Shown here: one piece after another, positions 57,209 to 64,000 of the stretch
How positions within the stretch are numbered: the first letter of the stretch is position 1
Layout of the letters: every line of letters begins with the position of its first letter
NCBI RefSeq assembly: GCF_003465825.1
Contig: NZ_QSBV01000011.1
Location: 1 to 64,000 of the forward strand
Direction: 5' to 3'
Origin: Collinsella sp. AF02-46-1
GTDB lineage: Bacteria; Actinomycetota; Coriobacteriia; Coriobacteriales; Coriobacteriaceae
DNA length: 64,000 bases
Notes under the pieces: generated by a model
Told to the model about the DNA's origin: nothing
Database searches by the model: none
What the model saw: the letters and a program-made list of their open reading frames with translations, nothing else
Translations under genes and position numbers: made by a program

Positions 57209-58282
57209 ATGGCACTGCCTAAGGATTTCATCGACACCAACGACTTCACCAAAGAGCAGATCCTGGCTATCGAGGATCTTGGCCTGGCAATGAAGAAGGC
57301 CATCAAGGTTGACGGTTATTATCCGCACCTGCTCCGCAACAAGAGCCTTGGCATGATCTTCCAGCAGGTCTCCACCCGCACTCGTCTTTCCTTCGAGACC
57401 GCTATGACCGACCTCGGCGGCCATGCTCAGTTCTATGGCCCTGGCACCATCCAGCTCGGCGGTCACGAGTCCCTGGGCGACACCGCTCGCGTTATGGGCT
57501 CGCTGCTCGACATCATGATGGCTCGCGTTGACCGTCACAAGGACGTCGTCGGCCTCGCCGAGGGCTCTGCTGTGCCCGTCATCAACGGCATGTCCGAGTT
57601 CAACCATCCCACGCAGGAGATGGGCGACCTCATGACCATGCTCGAGAACCTCCCCGAGGGCAAGAAGATCGAGGACTGCACCCTGGCCTTCATCGGCGAC
57701 GCCACCCAGGTCTGCGTCTCCCTCATGTTCATCGCCTCTAAGGTCGGCATGAAGTTCGTCCAGTTTGGACCTAAGGGCCACCAGATCCCCGACGGCGGCC
57801 TGCACGTTGGCACCGTCGAGGAGCGCGCCGAGTTCGGCAAGCAGATGATGGCCATCGCCGAGGAGAACTGCAAGGTCTCCGGCGGCTCGGTCGTCATCTC
57901 CGACGACATCGAGTGCATCAAGGGCGCCGACTTCATCTACACCGACGTGTGGTATGGCCTGTACGACGAGGAGGTCTCGGGCGAGAACTACATGGACGTG
58001 TTCTATCCCAAGTATCAGGTCACCATGGACATGATGAACTTCGCCGGCCCCAACTCCAAGTTCATGCACTGCCTGCCGGCCACCCGCAACGAGGAGGTCG
58101 TCGACGAGGTCATGGACGATCCCGAGCGCTCCCTGTGTTGGGTCGAGGCCGAGAACCGCAAGCACTCCATCCGTGCTCTCCTTGCCGCCCTGGGCAAGCG
58201 CACCCCGCTCAACGACGAGGGTGTCGAGTACTCCGCCAAGGCTGAGCTCCACGCCGCTCTCGAGGCTCTCGAGCAGCTCTAA
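57209..58282 (+). CDS. ptcA: Putrescine carbamoyltransferase (agmatine pathway)
   Basis: The 357-residue transcarbamylase has the carbamoyl-phosphate motif [18 protein letters not shown] and [11 protein letters not shown]. Association with agmatine deiminase and putrescine-type antiporters identifies it as putrescine rather than ornithine carbamoyltransferase: it cleaves N-carbamoylputrescine to putrescine and carbamoyl phosphate. The C-terminal helix extension ([15 protein letters not shown]) fits PTC. GGAAAGGAAA precedes ATG 57209. Carbamate kinase, needed to make ATP, is not in the window. Confidence 0.87.
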   Translation: MALPKDFIDTNDFTKEQILAIEDLGLAMKKAIKVDGYYPHLLRNKSLGMIFQQVSTRTRLSFETAMTDLGGHAQFYGPGTIQLGGHESLGDTARVMGSLLDIMMARVDRHKDVVGLAEGSAVPVINGMSEFNHPTQEMGDLMTMLENLPEGKKIEDCTLAFIGDATQVCVSLMFIASKVGMKFVQFGPKGHQIPDGGLHVGTVEERAEFGKQMMAIAEENCKVSGGSVVISDDIECIKGADFIYTDVWYGLYDEEVSGENYMDVFYPKYQVTMDMMNFAGPNSKFMHCLPATRNEEVVDEVMDDPERSLCWVEAENRKHSIRALLAALGKRTPLNDEGVEYSAKAELHAALEALEQL

Positions 58283-58416
58283 GCCTCAAGGCTTCTAAAA
58301 GCACGTTTGCGGGCGGCGGATGCTCGTCTCCTGTCGCCCGCTCACCGAGGCCCAAGCAATTGCCTTTAATACCTTAGGGCCTCGGATCTGTCCAAGACTG
58401 AGCGAAGGAGCTCATC

Positions 58417-59856
58417 ATGAGCGACGGAAAGAAAAAGCTTTCCTTCTTGACGGTCATTTCGACCATCATCTGCGTCGTCTTCGTTTGCGAGGCCGCCGCT
58501 CCTGCTGCTGCCATTGGCAACCAGCAGTTCTTCTGGTGGATCTTCCTGATCCTGACCTTCCTGCTTCCCTACGGCATGGTTGTCGCCGAGCTCGGCACCA
58601 CCTATGACGGCGAGGGCGGCATTTACGACTGGGTACGCGATGGCCTGGGCGACAAATGGGGCGCCCGCATCTCGTATTACTACTGGGTCAACTACCCGCT
58701 GTGGATTGCCTCGCTGGCTACCATGTTCCCTGACATTTTGGGCATGGTCTTTGGCGTTGAGTTCAACTTGATCGCCAAGATGGGTATCGATCTTGCCTTT
58801 GTGTGGATCGTCTACCTCATGGGCCGCTCCAAGGCGGCCGACTCCGAGTGGGTCCTTAACGGTGGCGCCATCATCAAGGTCGCCGTCGCCGTTATCGTTG
58901 GCGCTTTGGGCATTTGGTATGCCATGGAGAACGGTTTTGCGAACGACATGTCCGCTGCCACCTTCCTGCCCGAGCTCACCAACACCAACGCTCTCGGTTA
59001 CCTGTCGATCATCATCTTTAACTTCATGGGCTTCGAGGTCATCTGCACCATGACCGATGACATGGCCGATCCCGCTCGCGATATTCCCAAGGCTATCATC
59101 GTCGGTGGCCTGTCCATCGCCGTGATCTACCTGTTCGCTGGCTTTGGCATCGGCGCTGCTGTGCCGGCCGATTCCATCGACCCCGACTACGGCATGATTT
59201 ATGCAGTCCAGACCATGGTGGGCGACTCCATGATCTTTAAGGTCATCTGCATTGCCTTCCTGATCACCCTGTTCGCCAACATGGCTGCTTGGTCCTTCGG
59301 CGTTAACTCCGTTGCTCGCTACGCTGCCGAGCACGGCAACATGCCCAAGGTCTTTGCTTCGATGATCTCTGATGACGACATGCCCAACGGTGCCAACCTG
59401 GTCAACGCCATCGTTGCCTCCCTGGTGCTGTGCCTGCAGCTTGTTCCTATCGACGCCATCTCCAACGGCGTTTTCTGGATGCTCTTTGGCACCTCCGTCG
59501 TCTTCCTGCTGCTCACCTACATCCCGATGTTCCCGGCGTTCCTCAACCTTCGTAAGAACGACCCGAACCGTGAGCGCATCTTCACGTTCCCGTTTAAGGG
59601 CGCCATGATGAAGGTTATGCTAGCCATCCCCTGCATCGAGCTGATCCTGGCCATCGTTGCAACGCTGGTGCCGCTCTCTGCCGCTGAAATTGGCGACAAG
59701 CTCCCGATGATCGTTATCTTCATCGTGCTTCTGCTCATCGGCGAGGTTGTCCGCGTCGTCAGCGCCAAGGGCCGCGAGACCGAGTACAAGGGCCTCACTC
59801 CCGAGCTGGCAGCTCAGCGTCTCGCTGAGGAGGCCGCCGAGGCCGAGGAGGACTAG
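58417..59856 (+). CDS. aguD: Agmatine/putrescine antiporter, APC family (first copy)
   Basis: The 479-residue protein has about twelve helices and APC motifs (CEAAAPAAAIGNQQFFWWIFLILTFLLPYGMVVAELG, TYDGEGGIYDWVRDGLG, FNFMGFEVICTMTDDMADPARDIPKA). Position between ptcA and aguA gives the substrate: agmatine in, putrescine out. GCGAAGGAGC precedes the ATG. A homologue about 60 percent identical by eye follows aguA at 62030. The C-terminus ends in an acidic Glu/Ala tail absent from that copy. Confidence 0.85.
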   Translation: MSDGKKKLSFLTVISTIICVVFVCEAAAPAAAIGNQQFFWWIFLILTFLLPYGMVVAELGTTYDGEGGIYDWVRDGLGDKWGARISYYYWVNYPLWIASLATMFPDILGMVFGVEFNLIAKMGIDLAFVWIVYLMGRSKAADSEWVLNGGAIIKVAVAVIVGALGIWYAMENGFANDMSAATFLPELTNTNALGYLSIIIFNFMGFEVICTMTDDMADPARDIPKAIIVGGLSIAVIYLFAGFGIGAAVPADSIDPDYGMIYAVQTMVGDSMIFKVICIAFLITLFANMAAWSFGVNSVARYAAEHGNMPKVFASMISDDDMPNGANLVNAIVASLVLCLQLVPIDAISNGVFWMLFGTSVVFLLLTYIPMFPAFLNLRKNDPNRERIFTFPFKGAMMKVMLAIPCIELILAIVATLVPLSAAEIGDKLPMIVIFIVLLLIGEVVRVVSAKGRETEYKGLTPELAAQRLAEEAAEAEED

Positions 59857-60224
59857 AGCACCCGGATTCGGGGCTCCAACCCTCCTCGCGTACCAAAGTA
59901 CGCTTCGTCGGGCTTGTCGCTCCCGACTCCAGGCACTCTAGCCTCTTCGAGGGCGTGCCCAAAGCGACAGGTTTGCTAACCATTCCCCGGGGTGGGTGTG
60001 AGCGATAGCTCCGGTAACCACCGCCCACCCCAATCTCTCTTCCGTATCCTTCGTGCGTTTTGTCTCCGCGCACTTGGTTACGTCGTCGCTTGCCGGTGCG
60101 ACTCCGTGAAAACCGGCGCCGGGCGCCCCGACCTTTGCCGGGGAACGGGCGCCTACCATCTCTTGGTTTTAGGCTGCGGGTAACCCGCCCGCAGCAAGCG
60201 ATCGTTCGATTTGGAGGAAATCTT
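59857..60224. other. Intergenic region before aguA
   Basis: 368 bp without a convincing gene. GGGGTGGGT (about 59989) and ACCGCCCACCCC (about 60019-60030) can pair, as can GGGTAACCC-type arms near 60178; no T-run follows. I looked for a guanidine riboswitch, given the substrate, and saw no ykkC-type consensus. A frame open from 60060 into aguA lacks a ribosome site. Confidence 0.4.
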
Positions 60225-61430
60225 ATGCGTACGATCACCGAGTCCGAGTCCACCCCCAAGGCCGACGGCTTCTTTATGCCCGCTGAGTTCGCCCCGCAGG
60301 ATCGCGTGTGGATGGGTTGGCCCCACCGCACCGACACCTGGGCCCACGGCGCCAAGCCGGCTCAGAAGCAGTATGCCGCCATCGCCCGCGCCATCTCCGA
60401 GTTCACCCCGGTCTATATGTGCGCCAACCAGGTCGACTACGCCAACTGCAAGGCCGTCTTCGAGAACGACGAGAACGTCACCGTCATCGAGATGACCACC
60501 GACGACGCCTGGTTCCGCGACACCGCCGCCACCTACGTCATCAACGGCAAGGGCGAGAAGCGCGCCAACCACTGGCACTTCAACGCCTACGGCGGCCTCG
60601 TCGACGGCCTGTACTTCCCGTGGGACAAGGACGAGCAGATCGCCCTCAAGATGGCTGAGCTCTCCGGCTGCCGCCGCTACCGTCCCGACGACATGATCCT
60701 CGAGGGCGGCTCCATCACCGTCGACGGCGAGGGCACCCTTGTCGTGACCGACCAGTGCCTGCTTTCCCCGGGCCGCACCTGCTCTGCGGTGCTCGAGGAG
60801 GAAGAGGATCCCGAGTCCATCTGGCCCAAGTTCAAGAAGAAGTTTGAGCCCTGGAGCGAGGAGCTTCGCGCCTACATGGACGAGCACCTCAAGGATTACC
60901 TGGGTGTCGAGAAGGTCATCTGGGTCAAGGAGGGCATCGACCCCGAGGAGACCAACGGCCACATCGACGACGTCGCCACGTTCATCGCCCCGGGCGTCAT
61001 GGCCTGCATCTGGACCGACGATCCCGAGTATCCGTTCTACGAGCAGTGCCACGCTGCCTACGAGACCCTCTCCAACGCCGTTGACGCCAAGGGCCGCAAG
61101 ATGAAGGTCTACAAGCTCTGCATGCCCGTGAACCCGCTGTTCATGGACCAGGCTTCCTGCGACACCATCGACGCCGACGAGAACGCCGAGCCGCGCGTCC
61201 CCGACGAGCCGCTGATCGCCTCTTACATGAACTACCTGGTCACCAACCACGGCGTTATCGTCCCGCAGTACGGCGACGAGAACGACCAGCTGGCCGTTGA
61301 CACGCTCCAGAAGATCTACGACGAGGTCTGGGGCGAGGGCGTCTACAAGTGCGTCGGCGTCCAGTCCGAGCAGGTCGTCTTCGGCGGCGGCAATATCCAC
61401 TGCATTACCCAGCAGGAGCCGTCCGCGTAA
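60225..61430 (+). CDS. aguA: Agmatine deiminase
   Basis: The 401-residue guanidino-group-modifying enzyme converts agmatine to N-carbamoylputrescine and ammonia. Marks are DRVWMGWPHRTDTW, TTDDAWFRDTAATYVIN, the catalytic region EGGSITVDGEGTLV, ETNGHIDDVATFI with the active His/Asp, and the nucleophile Cys393 in GGGNIHCITQQEPSA. ATG 60225 has TTGGAGG 8 nt upstream. Its three codon choices are strongly C-biased, like other highly expressed genes. It lies between two antiporter genes. Confidence 0.93.
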   Translation: MRTITESESTPKADGFFMPAEFAPQDRVWMGWPHRTDTWAHGAKPAQKQYAAIARAISEFTPVYMCANQVDYANCKAVFENDENVTVIEMTTDDAWFRDTAATYVINGKGEKRANHWHFNAYGGLVDGLYFPWDKDEQIALKMAELSGCRRYRPDDMILEGGSITVDGEGTLVVTDQCLLSPGRTCSAVLEEEEDPESIWPKFKKKFEPWSEELRAYMDEHLKDYLGVEKVIWVKEGIDPEETNGHIDDVATFIAPGVMACIWTDDPEYPFYEQCHAAYETLSNAVDAKGRKMKVYKLCMPVNPLFMDQASCDTIDADENAEPRVPDEPLIASYMNYLVTNHGVIVPQYGDENDQLAVDTLQKIYDEVWGEGVYKCVGVQSEQVVFGGGNIHCITQQEPSA

Positions 61431-61442
61431 TTGTCTGTCTTC

Positions 61443-61530
61443 CCGAGGCACGGCACCTTGCCCTTCAATCGTCGGGCATGACCCTTAAGGTCTATGCCCT
61501 CCTCTTTCAGGGCAATCTGCCGCACCTCGG
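61443..61530 (+). repeat. Cloverleaf-like structured repeat, copy 3 (rearranged order)
   Basis: Outer stem CCGAGG (61443-61448) / CCTCGG (61525-61530) encloses GGCACCTTGCC (61452-61462), a 26-nt stem GGGCATGACC...GGTCTATGCCC (61474-61499) and GGCAATCTGCC (61511-61521). The first and third hairpins are exchanged relative to copies 1 and 2, without being reverse complements. It begins 13 bp after the aguA stop. Confidence 0.75.
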
Positions 61531-61685
61531 AAACCCAGCCAATCACGCAGACGCTTAATCGTCTGGCTTCCTGAGCCGTGATGCTTCGGGAACCCAGCCG
61601 ATCAATCGGACGGTCGGTGAATCGGACCATCTCGGGGCATTGATGGTCGGTTTATTCGATGTCTTGGTCGGCTGGGTTTTTCTTT

Positions 61686-61722
61686 GGGCACTCCGTTGCC
61701 TCCACTTCGGAGTGCCCTTTTC
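61686..61722 (+). terminator. Intrinsic terminator downstream of aguA
   Basis: GGGCACTCCG (61686-61695) pairs perfectly with CGGAGTGCCC (61708-61717), followed by TTTTC. Confidence 0.85.
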
Positions 61723-61734
61723 TTTGATTGAGTA

Positions 61735-61803
61735 CGCGTCTGGCCTGGGATTTTTTGCGGGTTAGGCCAATTGTTCGCTTGAATTTCCCAGGTCAGACGC
61801 GTC
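61735..61803. repeat. 69-bp inverted repeat upstream of the second antiporter
   Basis: ACGCGTCTGGCCTGGGA (61735-61751) and TCCCAGGTCAGACGCGT (about 61787-61803) are inverted with two mismatches around an AT-rich centre. The following 61804-62029 contain only short frames with no ribosome site; CGGTCGTGAACGCGG at 61824 is a degenerate CCGTGAACGG motif. Confidence 0.6.
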
Positions 61804-62029
61804 TTCAATTGCCGAAAGTTATCGGTCGTGAACGCGGCCGTTTTGATCGGAGTATCTATGTACCAGCGTATCGTTATCTACACGCGCCTGTTCCGCGAGC
61901 GTTGGTCCAACAAATGCATCCTCTCCTCTCTCTGGGATGGCACCTGCACCGGTGACGCGGCCTGCAACCCTACCTTGGGCTGCGCCTTCGGTACAGATGC
62001 CATCCTTTTTGCTGTAGGGGGAGCGCGCC

Positions 62030-63439
62030 ATGGCAGGTAAAAAGTTCTCCCTGATCGAGGTCATCCTTTCGGTTATCTGCGTCGTGTTTACCATCGAGGC
62101 GGCGGCTCCGGCATCTGCCATGGGCAACGTGCAGTTCTTCTGGTGGATCTTCCTTATCATTACGTTTTTGCTTCCCTATGGTCTGGTGGTGGCCGAGCTG
62201 GGTACGGCGTTTGATTCCGAGGGCGGCCTGTACGATTGGGTTCGCTTGGGCCTGGGCGACCGTTGGGGCGCCCGTTGCTCTTGGTGCTACTGGGTTAACT
62301 TTCCGCTGTGGGTGGCAAGTATCGCCTGCATGTTCCCCAGTGTCATTAATGCGGTGTGGGGTATCGAGTTTTCACTCGGGATCCGAATCGCCATCGAGAT
62401 TGTCTTTGTGTGGGGCGTCACGGTCATGGCAATGCAGCCGGTGGCCGAGGCAGATTGGGTCATGGACGGCGGCGCCGTCATCAAGGTGCTCATTACCGCT
62501 GTGGTGGGAATCGTCGGCATTTGGTTTGCCTGCAATAACGGCTTTGCCAACGACATGTCGTTTAAGACCTTCATTCCAGATCTGGGCGACACCAATTCGT
62601 TGACGTACCTATCGATTATCCTGTTCAACTTTATGGGCTTCGAAGTGGTCGCGACCTTTGCCAGCACGATGAAGAACCCGTCGCGTGATATCCCCAAGGC
62701 GGTTATTGCCGGTGGCGTGGCCATTGCGGTGATCTACATCATCTGTGGCATTGGCATTGGAGCCGCGGTTCCCACCGAGCATCTTTCACTCGATTCGGGC
62801 ATTGTGGACGCAGTCGCCGCCATGGTGGGGCGCACCCACCCGCTGACGATGGTCGTGGGCGTGGCCTTTTTGGTGACGCTGTTCGCCAATATGATCTGCT
62901 GGAGCTTTGGCGTCAACAACGTAGCGAGCTATGCCGCGCGCCATGGCAACATGCCGCGTCCCTTTGCGTTGGTGTCCAAAAAGACCGGCATGCCCAACGG
63001 CTCGGCGCTCATTAACGGCTGTTTTGCCAGTCTGGTGCTGCTGCTCCAGATTCCGCTGGGTGAGGGTTCCGACGTCTTTTGGGTCTTCTTCTCGATGAAC
63101 GTCGTCTTTCTGCTCATGAGCTATATCCCCATGTTCCCAGCGTTTTGGCGTCTGCGCAAGCACGATAATCGCTCGCGTGTGTTCCGTGCGCCTTTCGAGG
63201 GCAAGGTGCTCGCGGTGGCGCTTGCGATTCCCGTGGTGGAGCTCGTGCTTTCGATTGTTGCTACGATTGTGCCGCTCAACAGCTCACCTGCCGAGATGGC
63301 AAAGTTGCCGATTCTCGCGGGCGTAGTGATTGGCCTGTTATTGGGCGAGGTTTCGCGCCTCATATCGCGCCGCGGCCGAAGCGTCGACAATCCCGGCGTT
63401 GGTGCACGGGGGTCAGGTTACTTTGCACCAAAACAGTAA
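62030..63439 (+). CDS. Agmatine/putrescine antiporter-like APC permease (second copy)
   Basis: The 469-residue permease repeats the motifs of the copy at 58417 (IEAAAPASAMGNVQFFWWIFLIITFLLPYGLVVAELG, FDSEGGLYDWVRLGLGDRWGAR, FNFMGFEVVATFASTMKNPSRDIPKA). The ATG at 62030 has GGGGGAG upstream. Differences cluster in the loops and in the C-terminus. It may carry a related substrate or work under other conditions. Codon use is less C-biased than in the first copy, suggesting lower expression. Confidence 0.83.
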   Translation: MAGKKFSLIEVILSVICVVFTIEAAAPASAMGNVQFFWWIFLIITFLLPYGLVVAELGTAFDSEGGLYDWVRLGLGDRWGARCSWCYWVNFPLWVASIACMFPSVINAVWGIEFSLGIRIAIEIVFVWGVTVMAMQPVAEADWVMDGGAVIKVLITAVVGIVGIWFACNNGFANDMSFKTFIPDLGDTNSLTYLSIILFNFMGFEVVATFASTMKNPSRDIPKAVIAGGVAIAVIYIICGIGIGAAVPTEHLSLDSGIVDAVAAMVGRTHPLTMVVGVAFLVTLFANMICWSFGVNNVASYAARHGNMPRPFALVSKKTGMPNGSALINGCFASLVLLLQIPLGEGSDVFWVFFSMNVVFLLMSYIPMFPAFWRLRKHDNRSRVFRAPFEGKVLAVALAIPVVELVLSIVATIVPLNSSPAEMAKLPILAGVVIGLLLGEVSRLISRRGRSVDNPGVGARGSGYFAPKQ

Positions 63440-63475
63440 GCGCCGCGAGTTGCGCAGCGCTTGGTGCATCTTGGA

Positions 63476-63667
63476 TTACTGTTCGCGGTGCTCGGGATCG
63501 GAAACGAGCTTAGGCGCAAAGAAGGGGACGTGGCCCAGATAGGGGCAGCTGTCCGAACGCTCTTCGACGACACAGGGGACGTCATTGTAGGTAAGTGAGT
63601 CGCTCAGGTGGACGATGGCCTTGGCGGCAGGAGCAACGAGTATTTTGAGCGGTGCGATAGGCGCCAT
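63476..63667 (-). CDS. Unrecognised 63-residue protein
   Basis: The small product (MAPIAPLKILVAPAAKAIVHLSDSLTYNDVPCVVEERSDSC...) has a perfect AGGAG 6 nt before ATG 63667, which argues that it is real. It contains two Cys and no membrane helix or signal. It is convergent with the antiporter gene and divergent from the partial LuxR-type gene at 63796. Function unknown. Confidence 0.6.
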   Translation of the reverse strand: MAPIAPLKILVAPAAKAIVHLSDSLTYNDVPCVVEERSDSCPYLGHVPFFAPKLVSDPEHREQ

Positions 63668-63795
63668 GGCATCTCCTTTCATCGGTGAGACACAGCTTGT
63701 TTATCTAAACGATACAGTACGTTTAATCGGTGAGTCTAATCTTGCGGCAAAGAATCTGTCAACATCCTCACGGCATCTAGACAGGGGAGGCGGGC

Positions 63796-64000
63796 ATGAG
63801 TTTCGCGTTCTATATCTACACCACGATTATCATGGGTGTGGCTCTGGTGACCAGTGCCGTGGCATTGGTGGTTTGGCTCATGACGCGCCGTCGCGACAGC
63901 CTGGTGGCCGCGGCGGGCTTTTTGCTCTACATGCTCGATATGTCGGTCATTTTTTTTGACGAGTACAATCGGCTCAAATACGACTACGCTGTTACCTTTA
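63796..64000 (+). CDS. N-terminal part of a membrane LuxR-type regulator (3' end outside window)
   Basis: The frame from ATG 63796 (GGGGAGG 5 nt upstream) is open to the window edge: 68 residues beginning MSFAFYIYTTIIMGVALVTS, with two membrane helices and FLLYMLDMSVIFFDEYN. It aligns with the start of the regulator at 55913 (FFYTLAILVICIVTAVLSLA...EIFFFEYT), so a 7-helix LuxR protein is likely, although the HTH lies beyond the window. Confidence 0.68.
   Translation, partial: MSFAFYIYTTIIMGVALVTSAVALVVWLMTRRRDSLVAAAGFLLYMLDMSVIFFDEYNRLKYDYAVTF

Noticed and set aside
59857..60224. Guanidine (ykkC-type) riboswitch before aguA
   Set aside because: I looked because of the substrate chemistry, but the conserved ykkC blocks are not visible; only generic hairpins are.
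61828..62040. Cys-rich 70-codon peptide upstream of the second antiporter
   Set aside because: It overlaps the antiporter start and its ribosome site, and has no convincing ribosome site of its own.

Overview
The window reads as the chromosome of a GC-rich, low-complexity-intergenic Gram-positive anaerobe of the human or animal gut, most likely a coriobacterium such as Collinsella. This is inferred from gene content and style: mannose-family and lactose-family PTS, the tagatose-6-phosphate pathway, class II (Firmicutes-type) GalT, a flavodiiron protein, the agmatine deiminase pathway and several membrane-bound LuxR regulators. No rRNA or marker gene is present to settle the species.

Layout. 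1-8.6 kb is mostly housekeeping: a lipoprotein of the solute-binding family 3, long-form HPF, DegV, a dehydrogenase with a metal-binding-like tail, small membrane and HEAT-like proteins, NAD-type isocitrate dehydrogenase and a SurA-like membrane-anchored protein. 9.1-19.2 kb is an amino-sugar region: a mannose-family PTS with an embedded YajC-like gene, a GntR/HutC regulator with recognisable operators, AgaS, NagA, a LacX-like epimerase, a LacC-like kinase, a fossil nagA end and a YhcH-like protein. 19.3-26.3 kb is accessory: an unknown secreted/cytosolic pair, tRNA-Thr, an orphan EIIB without its active-site histidine, GalM and a DeoR regulator, a toxin-antitoxin pair, and an AAA_14/DUF4143 ATPase preceded by a strictly 34-bp-periodic repeat array and surrounded by palindromic repeats.

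26.3-41.1 kb is a lactose/galactose island: LacG, LacE, LacF, LacA, LacB, a second LacX-LacC pair, GalT, GalK and two LacI-type repressors with shared operator-like palindromes. Together with AgaS and the class II aldolase at 43.6 kb these genes supply complete routes from lactose-6-phosphate and from galactosamine-6-phosphate to triose phosphates, and the Leloir kinase/transferase steps for free galactose. 41.2-51 kb carries a flavodiiron protein, a DeoR regulator, the aldolase, a HAD phosphatase, an AraC regulator, a Nudix-Vsr fusion and a Bce-type ABC transporter.

51.1-55.9 kb is an AT-richer island bounded by two 134-bp direct repeats: a membrane regulator with two LuxR-type helix-turn-helix domains, a permease-ATPase fusion and a small secreted protein. 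It abuts a 7-TM LuxR regulator whose 3' end is duplicated in the repeats. 57-63.4 kb holds agmatine/putrescine genes: carbamoyltransferase, agmatine deiminase and two similar antiporters. The window ends inside another membrane-LuxR gene.

The intergenic space is unusually rich in small inverted-repeat elements: six palindromes with an invariant 25-nt centre, three cloverleaf-like repeats, two 154-bp elements with identical ends, and recurring CCGTGAACGG sites. The strongest candidates for something undescribed are the 34-bp array in front of the ATPase, the 25-nt-centre palindromes, the cloverleaf repeats, and the dual-HTH regulator/ABC/secreted-protein island.
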